Below, piece after piece: positions 1 to 9,705 of a DNA stretch of 64,000 nt (the first letter of the stretch is position 1; each line of letters starts with the position of its first letter). The notes beneath the pieces were generated by a model, which was not told the origin of the DNA, ran no database searches, and saw only the letters and a list, made by a program, of their open reading frames with translations. Both the position numbers and the translations under genes were made by a program. This DNA comes from Lachnospiraceae bacterium A4 (GTDB taxonomy: Bacteria > Bacillota > Clostridia > Lachnospirales > Lachnospiraceae), in the NCBI GenBank assembly GCA_000403215.2, contig KE159541.1, positions 18,419 to 82,418 of the forward strand, in the 5' to 3' direction.

Positions 1-82
1 TTGATTTCAGCGTGAAAATATGCCATTATTATAAAAGTACCTGTGTTACAAATAATTAAATACCAAACGGAGACCTTTTATC

Positions 83-1075
83 ATGCAAAAGCATAAAATA
101 CTACTCCTTGTCCTGCTGCTCCTGTGCTGCATCTTTGCGGGCATTCTGCTGGGCAGTGTCCCGCTCTCCCCCGCAAGTGTCCTGCGGTGTCTGGCTGGTC
201 TCGACAAGGAGTCCACTACCTATATCTTAGTAAACACTGTCCGCCTTCCGCGCGTCGCTGGGGCATGTCTGGCTGGCATGGGACTTGCAGCCGCCGGCGT
301 CCTGTTGCAGAGTGTCATGAACAATTCCCTCGCAAGCCCAAACACCATCGGCGTCAATTCCGGCGCCGGTTTTGCTGTGATGCTCACGCTGATGTTTGCT
401 GGAAACCATGCCGCATACAGCATTCCCATAGCGGCTTTTGCAGGCGCCCTGCTCACCACCCTCACAATCTTCGGGCTGGCATATATGGCGGACAGCTCAC
501 GCACTACCATCATTCTTGCAGGCATCACTGTGTCAAGCTTCCTCAATGCAGGCATCAACACTATCAAACTCCTTGACACAGATCTCACCGTAAATCTCAC
601 CACCTTTATGATTGGCTCGCTGTCAGGGCTGACTTTTGAAAGCCTGAAATTTCCGGCTGCCGCCATTCTTGCCGCACTGTTTTTGTCCATTCTCGCCGCA
701 AAAGCTGTGAATGTGCTCAATCTAGGAGACGATATTGCGCGTTCACTGGGGCTTAATGTCACCTTAGTTCGGCTGTTTTTGCTCGTGCTGTCGAGCATTC
801 TGTCGGGCTGCGTAGTAAGCTTTGCCGGGCTATTGAGCTTTGCCGGGCTGATTGTTCCCCATATCTGCCGCCGCCTTTTTGGCAACGACGCCCGCTTTCT
901 GCTGCCCTGTTCAGCCCTGCTTGGCGCGAGCTTCGTCGTCATCTGCGACATTCTGGGACGGGTGGCATTCTCCCCCTTTGAGCTGCCTGCCGGCGTATTG
1001 ATGTCCTTTGTCGGAGGGCCGTTTTTCCTGTATCTGTTATTTACCAAAAAAGGAGGACGCAGAGTCAATGCTTGA
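83..1075 (+). CDS. FecCD-type ABC transporter permease
   Basis: Integral membrane permease (330 aa) of a type II importer for iron-siderophore, heme or cobalamin-like substrates. The protein is almost entirely hydrophobic, with about nine membrane segments. It carries family hallmarks such as NNSLASPNTIGVNSGAGF near residue 80 and the late GLIVPHICRR coupling region near residue 255. The ATG follows GGAGACC. It overlaps the ATPase start by 8 nt, so the two are co-translated. The substrate cannot be told from sequence. The transcription unit may begin upstream of the window, because no clear promoter is seen in the first 80 bases. Confidence 0.93.
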   Translation: MQKHKILLLVLLLLCCIFAGILLGSVPLSPASVLRCLAGLDKESTTYILVNTVRLPRVAGACLAGMGLAAAGVLLQSVMNNSLASPNTIGVNSGAGFAVMLTLMFAGNHAAYSIPIAAFAGALLTTLTIFGLAYMADSSRTTIILAGITVSSFLNAGINTIKLLDTDLTVNLTTFMIGSLSGLTFESLKFPAAAILAALFLSILAAKAVNVLNLGDDIARSLGLNVTLVRLFLLVLSSILSGCVVSFAGLLSFAGLIVPHICRRLFGNDARFLLPCSALLGASFVVICDILGRVAFSPFELPAGVLMSFVGGPFFLYLLFTKKGGRRVNA

Positions 1076-1826
1076 ATTTCACCAAGTGGATATCCGCTGT
1101 AACTTTGTTCCAATCTTACATAAAATTTCAGTCACTTTTCAAAAAGGAGAGATCACGACAGTCATCGGGCCAAACGGCTGCGGCAAGACCACACTTCTCC
1201 AATGTCTGAACGGCTCCTCCAAGGTCACTTCGGGCAGTATCCTGCTAGATGGCACAGACTATCTTGCCATGCCAGTTAGAGAACGCGCGCGCAGGGTGTC
1301 TTTTCTGCCGCAGGTGCGCACCATCATTCCAGCGCTGCCTGTAAAAACGCTGGTAGAGCACGGACGCTTCCCGCATCTGGGCTTTGCGCGCAGAAAGTCT
1401 AAAAAGGATATCGAAATTGTTGAGGCGGCGATGGACTTTGCGCAGGTGGCGCCCTACGCTGCACAGTATGCGGACACGCTCTCCGGCGGAATCCGCCAAC
1501 GCGCCTTCTTTGCGATGACGCTCGCACAGGACTGTGACTATATTGTCCTTGACGAGCCTACCACCTATCTTGATCTCAACGGGCAGCGGGCTTTTATGGA
1601 AATGCTTACACAGCTAAAATTGCAGGGGAAAACCGTGATTCTCGTGCTTCATGACATTGGACAGGCACTTGAGATTTCTGACACGCTTGTCATTATGCAG
1701 GACAGAAAAATTGCTGCCACAGCCACCCCCGAAGAATGCCTGCGACAGCACATCATTGAAGAAGTCTTTGATGTCCGCCTCAAAGTATTTTCAGATAAAG
1801 GGCGGCACTATTATTTCTTTTATTGA
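1068..1826 (+). CDS. FepC/FecE-type ABC transporter ATP-binding protein
   Basis: ATPase subunit (252 aa) energising the preceding permease. Visible motifs are Walker A (GPNGCGKTT, about residue 34), the Q-loop region, the LSGGIRQ signature (about residue 138) and Walker B with DEPTTYLDL. The start at 1068 was chosen because AGGAGG lies 11 nt before that ATG and it overlaps the permease stop by 8 nt; a longer upstream frame has no good ribosome site. The 3' end overlaps the convergent binding-protein gene by 7 nt, so the two transcripts meet tail to tail. Confidence 0.93.
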   Translation: MLEFHQVDIRCNFVPILHKISVTFQKGEITTVIGPNGCGKTTLLQCLNGSSKVTSGSILLDGTDYLAMPVRERARRVSFLPQVRTIIPALPVKTLVEHGRFPHLGFARRKSKKDIEIVEAAMDFAQVAPYAAQYADTLSGGIRQRAFFAMTLAQDCDYIVLDEPTTYLDLNGQRAFMEMLTQLKLQGKTVILVLHDIGQALEISDTLVIMQDRKIAATATPEECLRQHIIEEVFDVRLKVFSDKGRHYYFFY

Positions 1827-2902
1827 TTTGATGATTCTGCCTCACCGTACAGGATTTCGGCAAGTTTCTGGTAGGCCTCGCCCCACCTTGCGTTGGGTTT
1901 TAGATTATACAGCTCTTTTTCGAGAACATAATACCTGCCCTCCCTCACAGCGGTAAGTTTACTCCACGCAGGATTGTTTAACAGTGTATTCTCTATATTC
2001 TGCCGGACTGCCTCCGCGTCCTTTCCCTGCGTTGTCACAAAGACAAAATCCGGGTCGGCGGCAATAATCGCCTCCATGCTCAAATCGTCAAGCAGACTGT
2101 TGTTATCGTCAGCAATATTGATACAGCCAAGCTCTGCAAGCATTTCCCCGCCGACATTGCCATAGCTGCCTTTTGCCTTGACACTCGATGCACTCGCCCT
2201 CAAAAAGACAACTTCAGGCGCTTTCCTGCCTTCAAGGTTTCTCTGGTTCACCCGTTCCCGCGCTGCATCCACCTGCTTTTTGACTTCAATTCCGTTTTGA
2301 CGGTACAAATCCTCTCTGCCAGTGATATCCGTACAGATTTCCAGCATATTCATATATTCGTTAAAGTTTGATACAGAAAAGTACGCTGTCGTGATGCCGG
2401 CATTTTCCAGAATTTTCTCGAGATCCATATCCGCCTCTGTGTTGGCACTGGCAATCACAAAGTCTGGTTTTAAGGCTATAATCTTCTCAATATCCGGCTC
2501 AAGATGGGAGCCGACATTGACGACCTCCTCCCCTAACTGCAGGTCAAAGCTGGTCCATGAATCATTGGCCGCGCCCACCACGTCACCGCCTGCAAGCAGC
2601 CATAGCTCTGTAAAGCTGCCAATCAGTGTGACCACCCTGTCATGGCGCTCTACCGTGACCGTCCTGCCAAGATCATCTGTGAATGTGATTCCTGCCGCTT
2701 CTGTCTGTGCGGACTCCTCCTCTCGTCTGCGTGCCTCCTTCTCAAGTTTTTCTTCTAGTATCGTACTCCTCGACTCACCCTCGCTGTACTCCTCCGTGAC
2801 AGCCGCCGCGCTTTCTGCCACAGCGCCGGACTGCGTTTCCTTGTGCGCACACCCTTGCAGCACAAAAACTGCTGCCAGCAGGGGCAGTATCCATTTTTTC
2901 AT
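1820..2902 (-). CDS. Iron-chelate/corrinoid ABC transporter substrate-binding lipoprotein
   Basis: Extracellular substrate-binding protein (360 aa) of the FepB/BtuF fold. The N-terminus is a lipoprotein signal with lipobox LQGC at about residue 17. A Glu/Ser/Ala-rich linker to about residue 70 precedes a periplasmic-binding fold (TFTDDLGRTVTVE, later GGEMLAELG). The ATG is preceded by AGGAGG. The gene faces the permease/ATPase pair and presumably serves it (inference from adjacency). Its opposite orientation means it must be transcribed separately from the permease and ATPase. Confidence 0.9.
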   Translation of the reverse strand: MKKWILPLLAAVFVLQGCAHKETQSGAVAESAAAVTEEYSEGESRSTILEEKLEKEARRREEESAQTEAAGITFTDDLGRTVTVERHDRVVTLIGSFTELWLLAGGDVVGAANDSWTSFDLQLGEEVVNVGSHLEPDIEKIIALKPDFVIASANTEADMDLEKILENAGITTAYFSVSNFNEYMNMLEICTDITGREDLYRQNGIEVKKQVDAARERVNQRNLEGRKAPEVVFLRASASSVKAKGSYGNVGGEMLAELGCINIADDNNSLLDDLSMEAIIAADPDFVFVTTQGKDAEAVRQNIENTLLNNPAWSKLTAVREGRYYVLEKELYNLKPNARWGEAYQKLAEILYGEAESSNQ

Positions 2903-2941
2903 AATCTTAGCCTCCTGTTATGACTCTGCATTTCAATATAT

Positions 2942-3115
2942 TCAGACAAACTGATTTTTCTGTCTGTCGTAATGATAATCAATTTGCTCAAGTTTGTCTA
3001 TGATTTTCTGTGGCTCCTCCTCTGTATCCTCACAGAACGCCTCAAGGCTTGGATAAAAGTCTCTTAATTTAAGATTGATATAGCTCAAAAGCATCACCGG
3101 GTCATTTGGTATCAT
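2942..3115 (-). CDS. DUF4250 family small protein
   Basis: A 57-residue protein beginning MIPNDPVMLLSYINLKLRD and ending DRQKNQFV. The start pattern (M-x-P-x-D-P-x-x-L-L-S-x-x-N), the LRD and the terminal NQF match my memory of the DUF4250 family, short cytosolic proteins common in Firmicutes and of unknown function. The start at 3115 has GAGGGAGG 6 nt upstream; an in-frame ATG 6 nt earlier is too close to that site. It lies between holA and the binding-protein gene, all on the minus strand. Confidence 0.85.
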   Translation of the reverse strand: MIPNDPVMLLSYINLKLRDFYPSLEAFCEDTEEEPQKIIDKLEQIDYHYDRQKNQFV

Positions 3116-3146
3116 ATGCATCCTCCCTCTTTTTATTGTTTTTTAT

Positions 3147-4130
3147 CTAGTCTGTGCTCAGACTCACGATAATAAGTTCCACGCTCAGCAGATCAGGCAT
3201 GCGCCCTGTCTTGACAGCCTCCTCCGCCTCCACGCAGGCTTTCAGGGCGGTTTCCAGTTGTGCCTGTCTGAACTGCGCCGCCTGCGGGATATATTTCTTT
3301 TTCAGATAATAGGGATTTAACCCTGTCTGTCTGGCAATGTCGCTCTCATGGTATCCCTTTGATTTCATTTCTTTTACTTGCAGCAGCATATTGAACTGTC
3401 TGGCAATCAGCGCCAGAATCTTCATGGGCGCTTCTTTCAGGGCGAGCAGATTATAATATAGCTTTAACGCCTGCTTCTGCTTTTTCTGCGCGACGGCCTC
3501 CACCATGTCAAAGATTTGGTTCTGTATCTGGACAATACACAATTCTTCCACGTCCGAAGCCGTAATTCCCTCGTCATAATATTTGTAGCACACAAGCTTC
3601 TCCACCTCGCGGCGGATATTTTCCATGCTTGTGCCTGTCTTATCTAGCAACAGCGTCAGCGCGCCCGGCGTAATCAGTTTATTTTCTTTTTTTAACAGCC
3701 CCATCACCCATTTTCTGAGTGTCGCCTCGTCCTGCATTTCACAGAGCGCCGCATAGCCATTCGCCGTGACTGCTTTATATAGTTTACTCCGCTTGTCCGT
3801 CTCCTCCTCCACCAAGATCAGATACGTTGTATCCGGAATTGCCTTAACAAGCGCAAGAAACTGGTCATTGCCGCTTTTCAGCCAGCCGCTGTTCTCGATG
3901 ATAATCACCCTGCGCTCTGCAAAAAACGGCATCGTGCCCGCCAAATCAACCACTTCACTGGCATTGATATCCTTGCCGGAATACACACTGCAGTTCATCG
4001 TATCGTCCGCCGGAACCAGCGCAGCTCTGAGTTTATCGCGGTACTGCCTGCGCAGATACGCCTCCTCCCCATAGAGGAGATAGAGATGGCTGAACTGGGC
4101 GCTCTTAATGTCCTGTGCTATCCTTTTCAT
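3147..4130 (-). CDS. holA: DNA polymerase III subunit delta
   Basis: Clamp-loader delta subunit (327 aa), which opens the beta sliding clamp during replication. The sequence shows the family's LLYGEEAYLRRQYRDKL start (about residue 18), the beta-binding region around TMPFFAERRVIII (about residue 66), and the helical collar domain (ALIARQFNMLLQVKEM). Length is typical. It lies directly downstream of comEC, a common neighbour in Firmicutes. The ATG is preceded by AGGAAAG. Confidence 0.93.
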   Translation of the reverse strand: MKRIAQDIKSAQFSHLYLLYGEEAYLRRQYRDKLRAALVPADDTMNCSVYSGKDINASEVVDLAGTMPFFAERRVIIIENSGWLKSGNDQFLALVKAIPDTTYLILVEEETDKRSKLYKAVTANGYAALCEMQDEATLRKWVMGLLKKENKLITPGALTLLLDKTGTSMENIRREVEKLVCYKYYDEGITASDVEELCIVQIQNQIFDMVEAVAQKKQKQALKLYYNLLALKEAPMKILALIARQFNMLLQVKEMKSKGYHESDIARQTGLNPYYLKKKYIPQAAQFRQAQLETALKACVEAEEAVKTGRMPDLLSVELIIVSLSTD

Positions 4131-4180
4131 TCTATGCTTCTTTCCTCATTCTTTAATCTTCTTTTTTGATATATTTTATA

Positions 4181-6457
4181 TTACTTCTGATCATTTTTCA
4201 GAAAAGGTTCGATTGTATAACTTCCCTTTCTGATATGTATTGTTATGGCGCCTGTGTCCTTTGTTATCCAGATATCACTCCCAGTCTGTTCTAAGCGCTC
4301 AACGGTCTCGGTATGCGGGTGGCCGTAACGGTTGTTCTCCCCGCAGGAAATAATTGCAGTCTCTGGCTGTAGCTGCGATAACAGCGCTTGGGTATTCGAA
4401 TATTTCGAGCCGTGGTGCGCCGCCTTATAAATATCAATGCCCGCAGCATCGTTCTGCTGCAAAAGCCGTCCTGCTGCCGCCTGTTCCCCGTCTGCCTCCA
4501 CATCTCCTGTCAGAAGCGCTGTGACACCTTCGGCTTCCAGTTTCATTACAAGGGAAGAACTGTTGCGCGAAGCTGCCTCGTAACCAGCATGCGGATGAAG
4601 CACTTCGAAGCGCAGACCGCACGCTTCCATGCTGTCACCTGCTTTCAGGCGGTAAATCGGAATCTGCCTGCGCTCGCACAGCGCTTTCAGTTCATGATAC
4701 GGCTCATCTTCAATCACGGCGTCGGAAATGCACAGGCGCTTGATCTTGATCTCCAGCGCCTGACCACTGCCCTCCAGCATCTCCATGATGCCTGAGATAT
4801 GGTCGCTGTCCAGATGCGTCAAAAAAACTGCCTCCAATACAGAAACCCCATTATATTTCAAAAATGGCACAATCGTATATCTCCCTGTCCTGCTCTTCGA
4901 CGAACTTCCGCCATCGACCAGAAACTGCTCGCCCGCAGCGCTCTCAATCCAGATACAGTCCCCCTGTCCCACGTCCAGAAAAGTCATCGACACGCCGTCA
5001 GCCGGGTTGTCACTGAGCAGCAGGACCGCCGAGAGCACTGCCACAAACTTTACCAGCGCAGGCAGTCCTACCGCCAGCTCCTTTTGTCCGTACAAAGCTC
5101 CTCTTGCATGATACAAGCCCTCTCTGGGCAGCCGTTTGGATAAAAACGCACCATACTGGTGTGCGGCATACAAAAACACCACCACCGCACAGAATGCGCA
5201 GCTTCTCCATAGATCTGGTTTTCCCACGACCCAGTTAGCAAATGGAAGCCTGAGCGACAGCACACAGAGTCCCTCAAAGCACGCCAGCAGCAGATGGCAC
5301 ACCCCGCCTGCCAGCTTTGCCAGCCAAAAACCAAAGACAGCCGGCAAACTGCCAGCGGCAAGACAGACCAGTCCCGCCGCCATCAAGACAGACATCGCAG
5401 GGATTATCACCAGATTCAGCAGAAACGAGTACACAGGAAATTCATAATAAACGCTCAGCATGATCGGAAAATGCACCAGAAAAATACGCAGGCTTGCACA
5501 GAGCGGCTCCAAAACTTTCCACCGCACAGGCTTGATCAGCTCCGACAGGCAGCCAATCCCAAGAATCGCGCCAAAGGAAAGCTGGAAGCCTGAATAATAC
5601 AGATACCGCGGCTCCTCCATCAATATCAATACAGCCGCGAGCGCCAGCGCCGTCAGCATGTCATATGTCCGCCGCAGCATCTGCGCCGCAAGCTGCAAGC
5701 CAAACATCACGACCGCACGGTATGCAGAGCTGCTCATGCCAGCCAGATCTCCATAGGCAACCATCACGCCGACAGACACCACTGCACAAAGCGGCTGTGG
5801 TATCCAGAGCTTTCGCAATATATGATATAACCCCATGCCAAGCATTGTGATATGAAGCCCTGAGATTGCAAAAATATGGGCGATGCCGCTCTTTTGAAAA
5901 AGCTGCTTACTCTCCTCGTCAAGCCCCGACTTGCTGCCAAGAAGGATTGCCTTCATAATCGACGCATCTTTGGGCGAAAGTACGCTGTCAAAAATCTCCT
6001 CAAAAAAATGCCTGATCTGGTATAAATATTCCCGATAGGCAGAATAACCGCTGCCCTGCGCGATAACCTCCGCCCTGTAGAGCCGAAATGCCACGCCCTG
6101 AAGCTGATAGTATCCTTGGGCGTCAAATTCTCCCGGATTGCGTGCCCTGCTAAAGCCAGAAACTTTGCCCTCCACCGCGATGATACTCCCTGCTTTGGGA
6201 ACGATACTGCACTCTTTCTGTTCTATATAGCACAAAACCCTGCCATCTATTTTTTGCTTTGGATGTACCATACTCACACAGTCCAGCTGCAGCACCAGCG
6301 TCTCCTCTTGCGTGTACTTCTGTACGACCCTGCCCTGCAAGGTCACGATGCTGCCCTCCTCCAAACAGAGTTTGGGCACGGGTGCGGGATTTATCTGTAA
6401 ATATAAGAACACAGTCACCACAAATGCTGCACAGACACAGCAGAGTGGTCTCCTCAT
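4181..6457 (-). CDS. comEC: DNA uptake channel ComEC/Rec2
   Basis: Inner-membrane channel and nuclease-like protein (758 aa) for import of single-stranded DNA during transformation. Order: N-terminal DUF4131-like segment with an OB-like part (residues 1-150), the multi-spanning competence domain (about 165-480, including HIFAISGLHITMLGMGLYH), then a C-terminal metallo-beta-lactamase domain (about 500-745) with FLDVGQGDCIWIES, THLDSDHISG and AAHHGSKYSN. Metal ligands look intact. A ComEA-like protein is encoded about 3 kb upstream on the same strand. Competence in such species is often cryptic; function here is inference. Confidence 0.93.
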   Translation of the reverse strand: MRRPLCCVCAAFVVTVFLYLQINPAPVPKLCLEEGSIVTLQGRVVQKYTQEETLVLQLDCVSMVHPKQKIDGRVLCYIEQKECSIVPKAGSIIAVEGKVSGFSRARNPGEFDAQGYYQLQGVAFRLYRAEVIAQGSGYSAYREYLYQIRHFFEEIFDSVLSPKDASIMKAILLGSKSGLDEESKQLFQKSGIAHIFAISGLHITMLGMGLYHILRKLWIPQPLCAVVSVGVMVAYGDLAGMSSSAYRAVVMFGLQLAAQMLRRTYDMLTALALAAVLILMEEPRYLYYSGFQLSFGAILGIGCLSELIKPVRWKVLEPLCASLRIFLVHFPIMLSVYYEFPVYSFLLNLVIIPAMSVLMAAGLVCLAAGSLPAVFGFWLAKLAGGVCHLLLACFEGLCVLSLRLPFANWVVGKPDLWRSCAFCAVVVFLYAAHQYGAFLSKRLPREGLYHARGALYGQKELAVGLPALVKFVAVLSAVLLLSDNPADGVSMTFLDVGQGDCIWIESAAGEQFLVDGGSSSKSRTGRYTIVPFLKYNGVSVLEAVFLTHLDSDHISGIMEMLEGSGQALEIKIKRLCISDAVIEDEPYHELKALCERRQIPIYRLKAGDSMEACGLRFEVLHPHAGYEAASRNSSSLVMKLEAEGVTALLTGDVEADGEQAAAGRLLQQNDAAGIDIYKAAHHGSKYSNTQALLSQLQPETAIISCGENNRYGHPHTETVERLEQTGSDIWITKDTGAITIHIRKGSYTIEPFLKNDQK

Positions 6458-6496
6458 TCACTAAACCTTTCTATATATTATAGTATGAATCAAATA

Positions 6497-7444
6497 CTAA
6501 TTAACCAGCGACAGATTTCTCTCAAAAATTGTGGAGGCCTCATACTTGTCCCGGAATTTGCCATCCTTATTCCCATCTATCGAAATCTGCACTTTATTGA
6601 TATTGCTCAGCTCCACCAAAGAATTGACAATCGAGTAAATCGTCACGTCCGTTGTCACATTGTTCACTGCCGTGAGCATCGCACTGTCAAATGTCAGGTA
6701 ACACACACCGTCCTTGACTGTAATGTTGAGCAGTTTTGTATCCGGGCTGACCGTCGGGAATGTCTCGTCGCTTGCTGGACCGCTGATAAGCTGCTCCACG
6801 ACCAGCTTTTCCATGGATACATTCGATAAATCGGCATTGTGCGTCAGCTCTCTGTTCACCGCCACAAGCCCGTCCCCTGTCTCATTGGCAAAATACAGCC
6901 GCAGCGTCACCTTACTCTCGACTTTCTCGACCTGCGTCCCGGCATTGTTCACAAACATGTCCGCCGTCATGGCGCCGATCGCATTCCCCGACAAATCTGT
7001 CAGAGACTCTCCATTGACGGTGAGCATCACATAATTCACATCTGGTATATTTGTCAGGCTTCTGACAAGCGCCGCCCTCGTCAATACCTCCGTGGTGCCT
7101 GAGAGCTCTTTGTATTTCTCTCCAAGAGACACAATGACCTGCTCGCCGTCATAGGAGTACGTAATAATATTAATCCCGCTTGTGAGCGTCGCCTTCAACT
7201 CTTTGTTATCCGGCACAGAGCACAGAAGCGTCAGCACCTCCACAATCATGTCCTTCGTGTCTGTGCTCTCAAGATAGTGCGTCTCTGTCACAAGCTTTGT
7301 CTCTTTTTTATTCAGATAGGAAATATCGACGGCTGTCCCCTTCTGTTCGGAAGGACTGCATCCGGTCATAATCAGCACCGGCAAAAACAGCATTCCAAGC
7401 AAAAGCAGAACTCTGCGATATCTCCCCGAAGGCATTAAAACCAT
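6497..7444 (-). CDS. GerMN-domain lipoprotein
   Basis: Secreted lipoprotein (315 aa) with lipobox LIMTGC near residue 29. Two tandem GerMN domains follow, roughly residues 50-165 and 175-305. The first has LTSGINIITYSYDGEQVIVSL and the second GVCYLTFDSAML followed by YSIVNSLVELSNINKVQISIDG. GerM in Bacillus acts in spore germination and septal peptidoglycan; other members sit beside sensor kinases. Here it directly follows the kinase gene on the same strand (50 nt gap), so it probably belongs to the same transcript. Confidence 0.87.
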   Translation of the reverse strand: MVLMPSGRYRRVLLLLGMLFLPVLIMTGCSPSEQKGTAVDISYLNKKETKLVTETHYLESTDTKDMIVEVLTLLCSVPDNKELKATLTSGINIITYSYDGEQVIVSLGEKYKELSGTTEVLTRAALVRSLTNIPDVNYVMLTVNGESLTDLSGNAIGAMTADMFVNNAGTQVEKVESKVTLRLYFANETGDGLVAVNRELTHNADLSNVSMEKLVVEQLISGPASDETFPTVSPDTKLLNITVKDGVCYLTFDSAMLTAVNNVTTDVTIYSIVNSLVELSNINKVQISIDGNKDGKFRDKYEASTIFERNLSLVN

Positions 7445-7493
7445 ACTGCCGCCTTTCTTAATTTACAGGATATTCTTCATATATTTTTCTCAT

Positions 7494-8951
7494 CTACTGC
7501 GCGATATACGTAAGCGGAATCTTGACGCTAAATACGGTCCCTACGCCCTCCTCACTGCTCACTGTGATCGCCCCCCGGTGCCGCAGAATCGCACTCTTGG
7601 TAATGGCAAGCCCTAATCCCGTCCCGCCGATTTCCTTCGAATGGGATTTATCCACCCTGTAAAAACGTTCATAAATATGCTCAATCGACTCCTGCGGAAT
7701 CCCCATGCCGGAATCCGATACCTCTACAGAAAAATACTGGTGATCCGCATCGAGTATCACCTTTACCCAGCCGCCTTTTTTATTGTATTTAATTGCATTT
7801 TCCACCAGATTCGTCAACGCCAGCGTGAGCTTGACTTCGTCCACTTCCGCAATCACCGGCCGGCGGCTCTCAAAGACCAGCTTGACCTCCGCCCGCGAAG
7901 CAATGGGCCCCAGCCGCTTTAGCAGCAGCTCTAAGACTTGATTCATATCCACTGTATCGACATTGATATCTGCCGAGGTCCTAGTCATCTTGACGAGGGA
8001 GAGCAAATCCGTAATAATCTTGTTTTCCCTGTCGATCTCCTCCGCGATATCTGTCATAAACTCACGGTACAGCTCCGCAGGCACATCCTCCTGCGTGATC
8101 AGCGAATCCGCCAGCACCTTCATAGAGGCGAGCGGTGTCTTTAACTCGTGGGACACATTGGATACAAATTCCTGTCTGGAATCGTCCAGCACTTTCATTC
8201 TGCCCATCATCTGATTAAAGGCATCACCGATATTCTCGGTCTCGATATAGTCCGTGACACTGATCTCCTCATCTGTGAAGCCGTTTTTCACATCGTTGAT
8301 CGCATCTGTAATTTTCTCAAAAGGCTTTAACATCTTGCGGCTCAAAAGAAGGGCAATGCCAAAAATCACCACCATCGAGAGCAGCTCCAGCAAAAAAGCA
8401 CGGCTCTGAATATACTCATAACCACTGCGGATACTGTCTGTTGACACACTGGTCAGCATCGCCCCCAGCACATGAGACTTGCCCTCAAATTTTTCCTCGA
8501 TCGGCACAACGATCTCAATATAGCCTGCGTCCTTTAGGCTGTCCGAAGCGCCCTCACCCTTTAAACACTTGATGATCGCCTCAGAAATAATAATCTTTCC
8601 CTCGCTGACTGCGTAAGTATCCTTGATGATTTTCAGTCCGCTATTGACAATCAGCACCCTGCCGTCATAGAGGTTTGATAACTGTGAAAGCTCTGCATTA
8701 ACGACCTCGCTGCTGCTGTCGAGCATATAATTATATGTAATCAGATGATCTGCGATAATCTTCACCTGCGTCTGCACTTCATTGGTCCTCGTCGCGATCG
8801 TATTGTCCAGATAGCGCTCAAGGATACCAACATGAAGCACGATACACGGCACAATTCCCGCAGCCACAATCATACAGAACATTCTTGTCTTTAGACTTCT
8901 AAAGCTTGTAAAAGCTTTTCCTTTTTTCATCTTTTCCCAAAGCTTTCCCAC
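7494..8951 (-). CDS. Membrane sensor histidine kinase
   Basis: Two-component kinase (485 aa). A first membrane segment (about residues 25-45), an extracytoplasmic sensor of about 130 residues, a second segment (about 190-208), HAMP (about 208-262), HisKA with phospho-acceptor His in FVSNVSHELKTPLASMKV (about 270), and HATPase_c with TNLVENAIKYN and GTGLGLAITKS. GTG start preceded by TAGGAGAAAACA. The response-regulator gene is 18 nt upstream on the same strand. Ligand unknown; the architecture resembles WalK/PhoR-type kinases. Confidence 0.93.
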   Translation of the reverse strand: MGKLWEKMKKGKAFTSFRSLKTRMFCMIVAAGIVPCIVLHVGILERYLDNTIATRTNEVQTQVKIIADHLITYNYMLDSSSEVVNAELSQLSNLYDGRVLIVNSGLKIIKDTYAVSEGKIIISEAIIKCLKGEGASDSLKDAGYIEIVVPIEEKFEGKSHVLGAMLTSVSTDSIRSGYEYIQSRAFLLELLSMVVIFGIALLLSRKMLKPFEKITDAINDVKNGFTDEEISVTDYIETENIGDAFNQMMGRMKVLDDSRQEFVSNVSHELKTPLASMKVLADSLITQEDVPAELYREFMTDIAEEIDRENKIITDLLSLVKMTRTSADINVDTVDMNQVLELLLKRLGPIASRAEVKLVFESRRPVIAEVDEVKLTLALTNLVENAIKYNKKGGWVKVILDADHQYFSVEVSDSGMGIPQESIEHIYERFYRVDKSHSKEIGGTGLGLAITKSAILRHRGAITVSSEEGVGTVFSVKIPLTYIAQ

Positions 8952-8977
8952 TGTTTTCTCCTATTTATAATAGTCCC

Positions 8978-9670
8978 CTATTTATAATAGTATCCTACGC
9001 CCCATTTGGTGTGTACGTACTTAGGTTCACTTGGGTTTGGCTCAATCTTTTCACGCAGACGCCGTATATGCACATCTACAGTCCGCACATCGCCGGGATA
9101 ATCCTCCCCCCAAACCAGCTTCAGCAGATTGTCCCTGCCATAGACCTTGTTGGGATTGAGCACGAGAAGTTCCAGAACATCAAATTCCTTGGCTGTAAGG
9201 TTGACTTCTTTTCCGTTTACATGCAGGCGCCTGCCCTCGCAGTCAAGCTTCAAGTCACCTGCCTCGATCACCTGCGTCTTTTTGTCTACGGATTCTTTTG
9301 TCTTTGCGCCAGTCCTTCGTATGATTGCCTTGATGCGCGCTTTTACCTCCAGAATATTAAAAGGTTTGGTAATATAGTCGTCGGCACCATACTCGAGCCC
9401 GAGTATTTTGTCCATGTCCTCGCCCTTTGCCGTGAGCATGATGACAGGCACGTCCGAAAATTCCCTGATCTGCTGGCAGACCTCCAGCCCTGTCAGCTTT
9501 GGAAGCATGATATCCAGCAGAATCAGATCATATTTTTTATTCTTTGCCATCTCGAGCGCCTCTTCTCCGTCATAGGCGCACTCAACCTCCATATCATCCT
9601 GTTCCAGACTAAAACGAAGTCCCTTCACAATCAGCTTCTCATCATCTACTACCAAAACCTTTTTACCCAT
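8978..9670 (-). CDS. OmpR/PhoB-family response regulator
   Basis: DNA-binding response regulator (230 aa). Receiver domain at residues 1-120 with acidic pocket VVDDE, phospho-acceptor Asp in LILLDIMLPK, and the Thr/Lys switch in MLTAKGEDMDKI and DDYITKPF. Winged helix at about 135-230 (VNLTAKEFDVLELLV, VDVHIRRLREKIEPNP). ATG at 9670 fits GGGAG at 9 nt better than the GTG one codon earlier. It is the first gene of the regulator-kinase-GerMN group. Resembles WalR-type regulators, but the exact orthology is not claimed. Confidence 0.94.
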   Translation of the reverse strand: MGKKVLVVDDEKLIVKGLRFSLEQDDMEVECAYDGEEALEMAKNKKYDLILLDIMLPKLTGLEVCQQIREFSDVPVIMLTAKGEDMDKILGLEYGADDYITKPFNILEVKARIKAIIRRTGAKTKESVDKKTQVIEAGDLKLDCEGRRLHVNGKEVNLTAKEFDVLELLVLNPNKVYGRDNLLKLVWGEDYPGDVRTVDVHIRRLREKIEPNPSEPKYVHTKWGVGYYYK

Positions 9671-9705
9671 CACTAGAATCTCCCATTGACATTATATGAA
9701 TACTA

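Noticed and set aside
220..1113. Long open frame antisense to the permease gene
   Set aside because: Basic, low-complexity product overlapping a clearly recognisable FecCD permease on the other strand.
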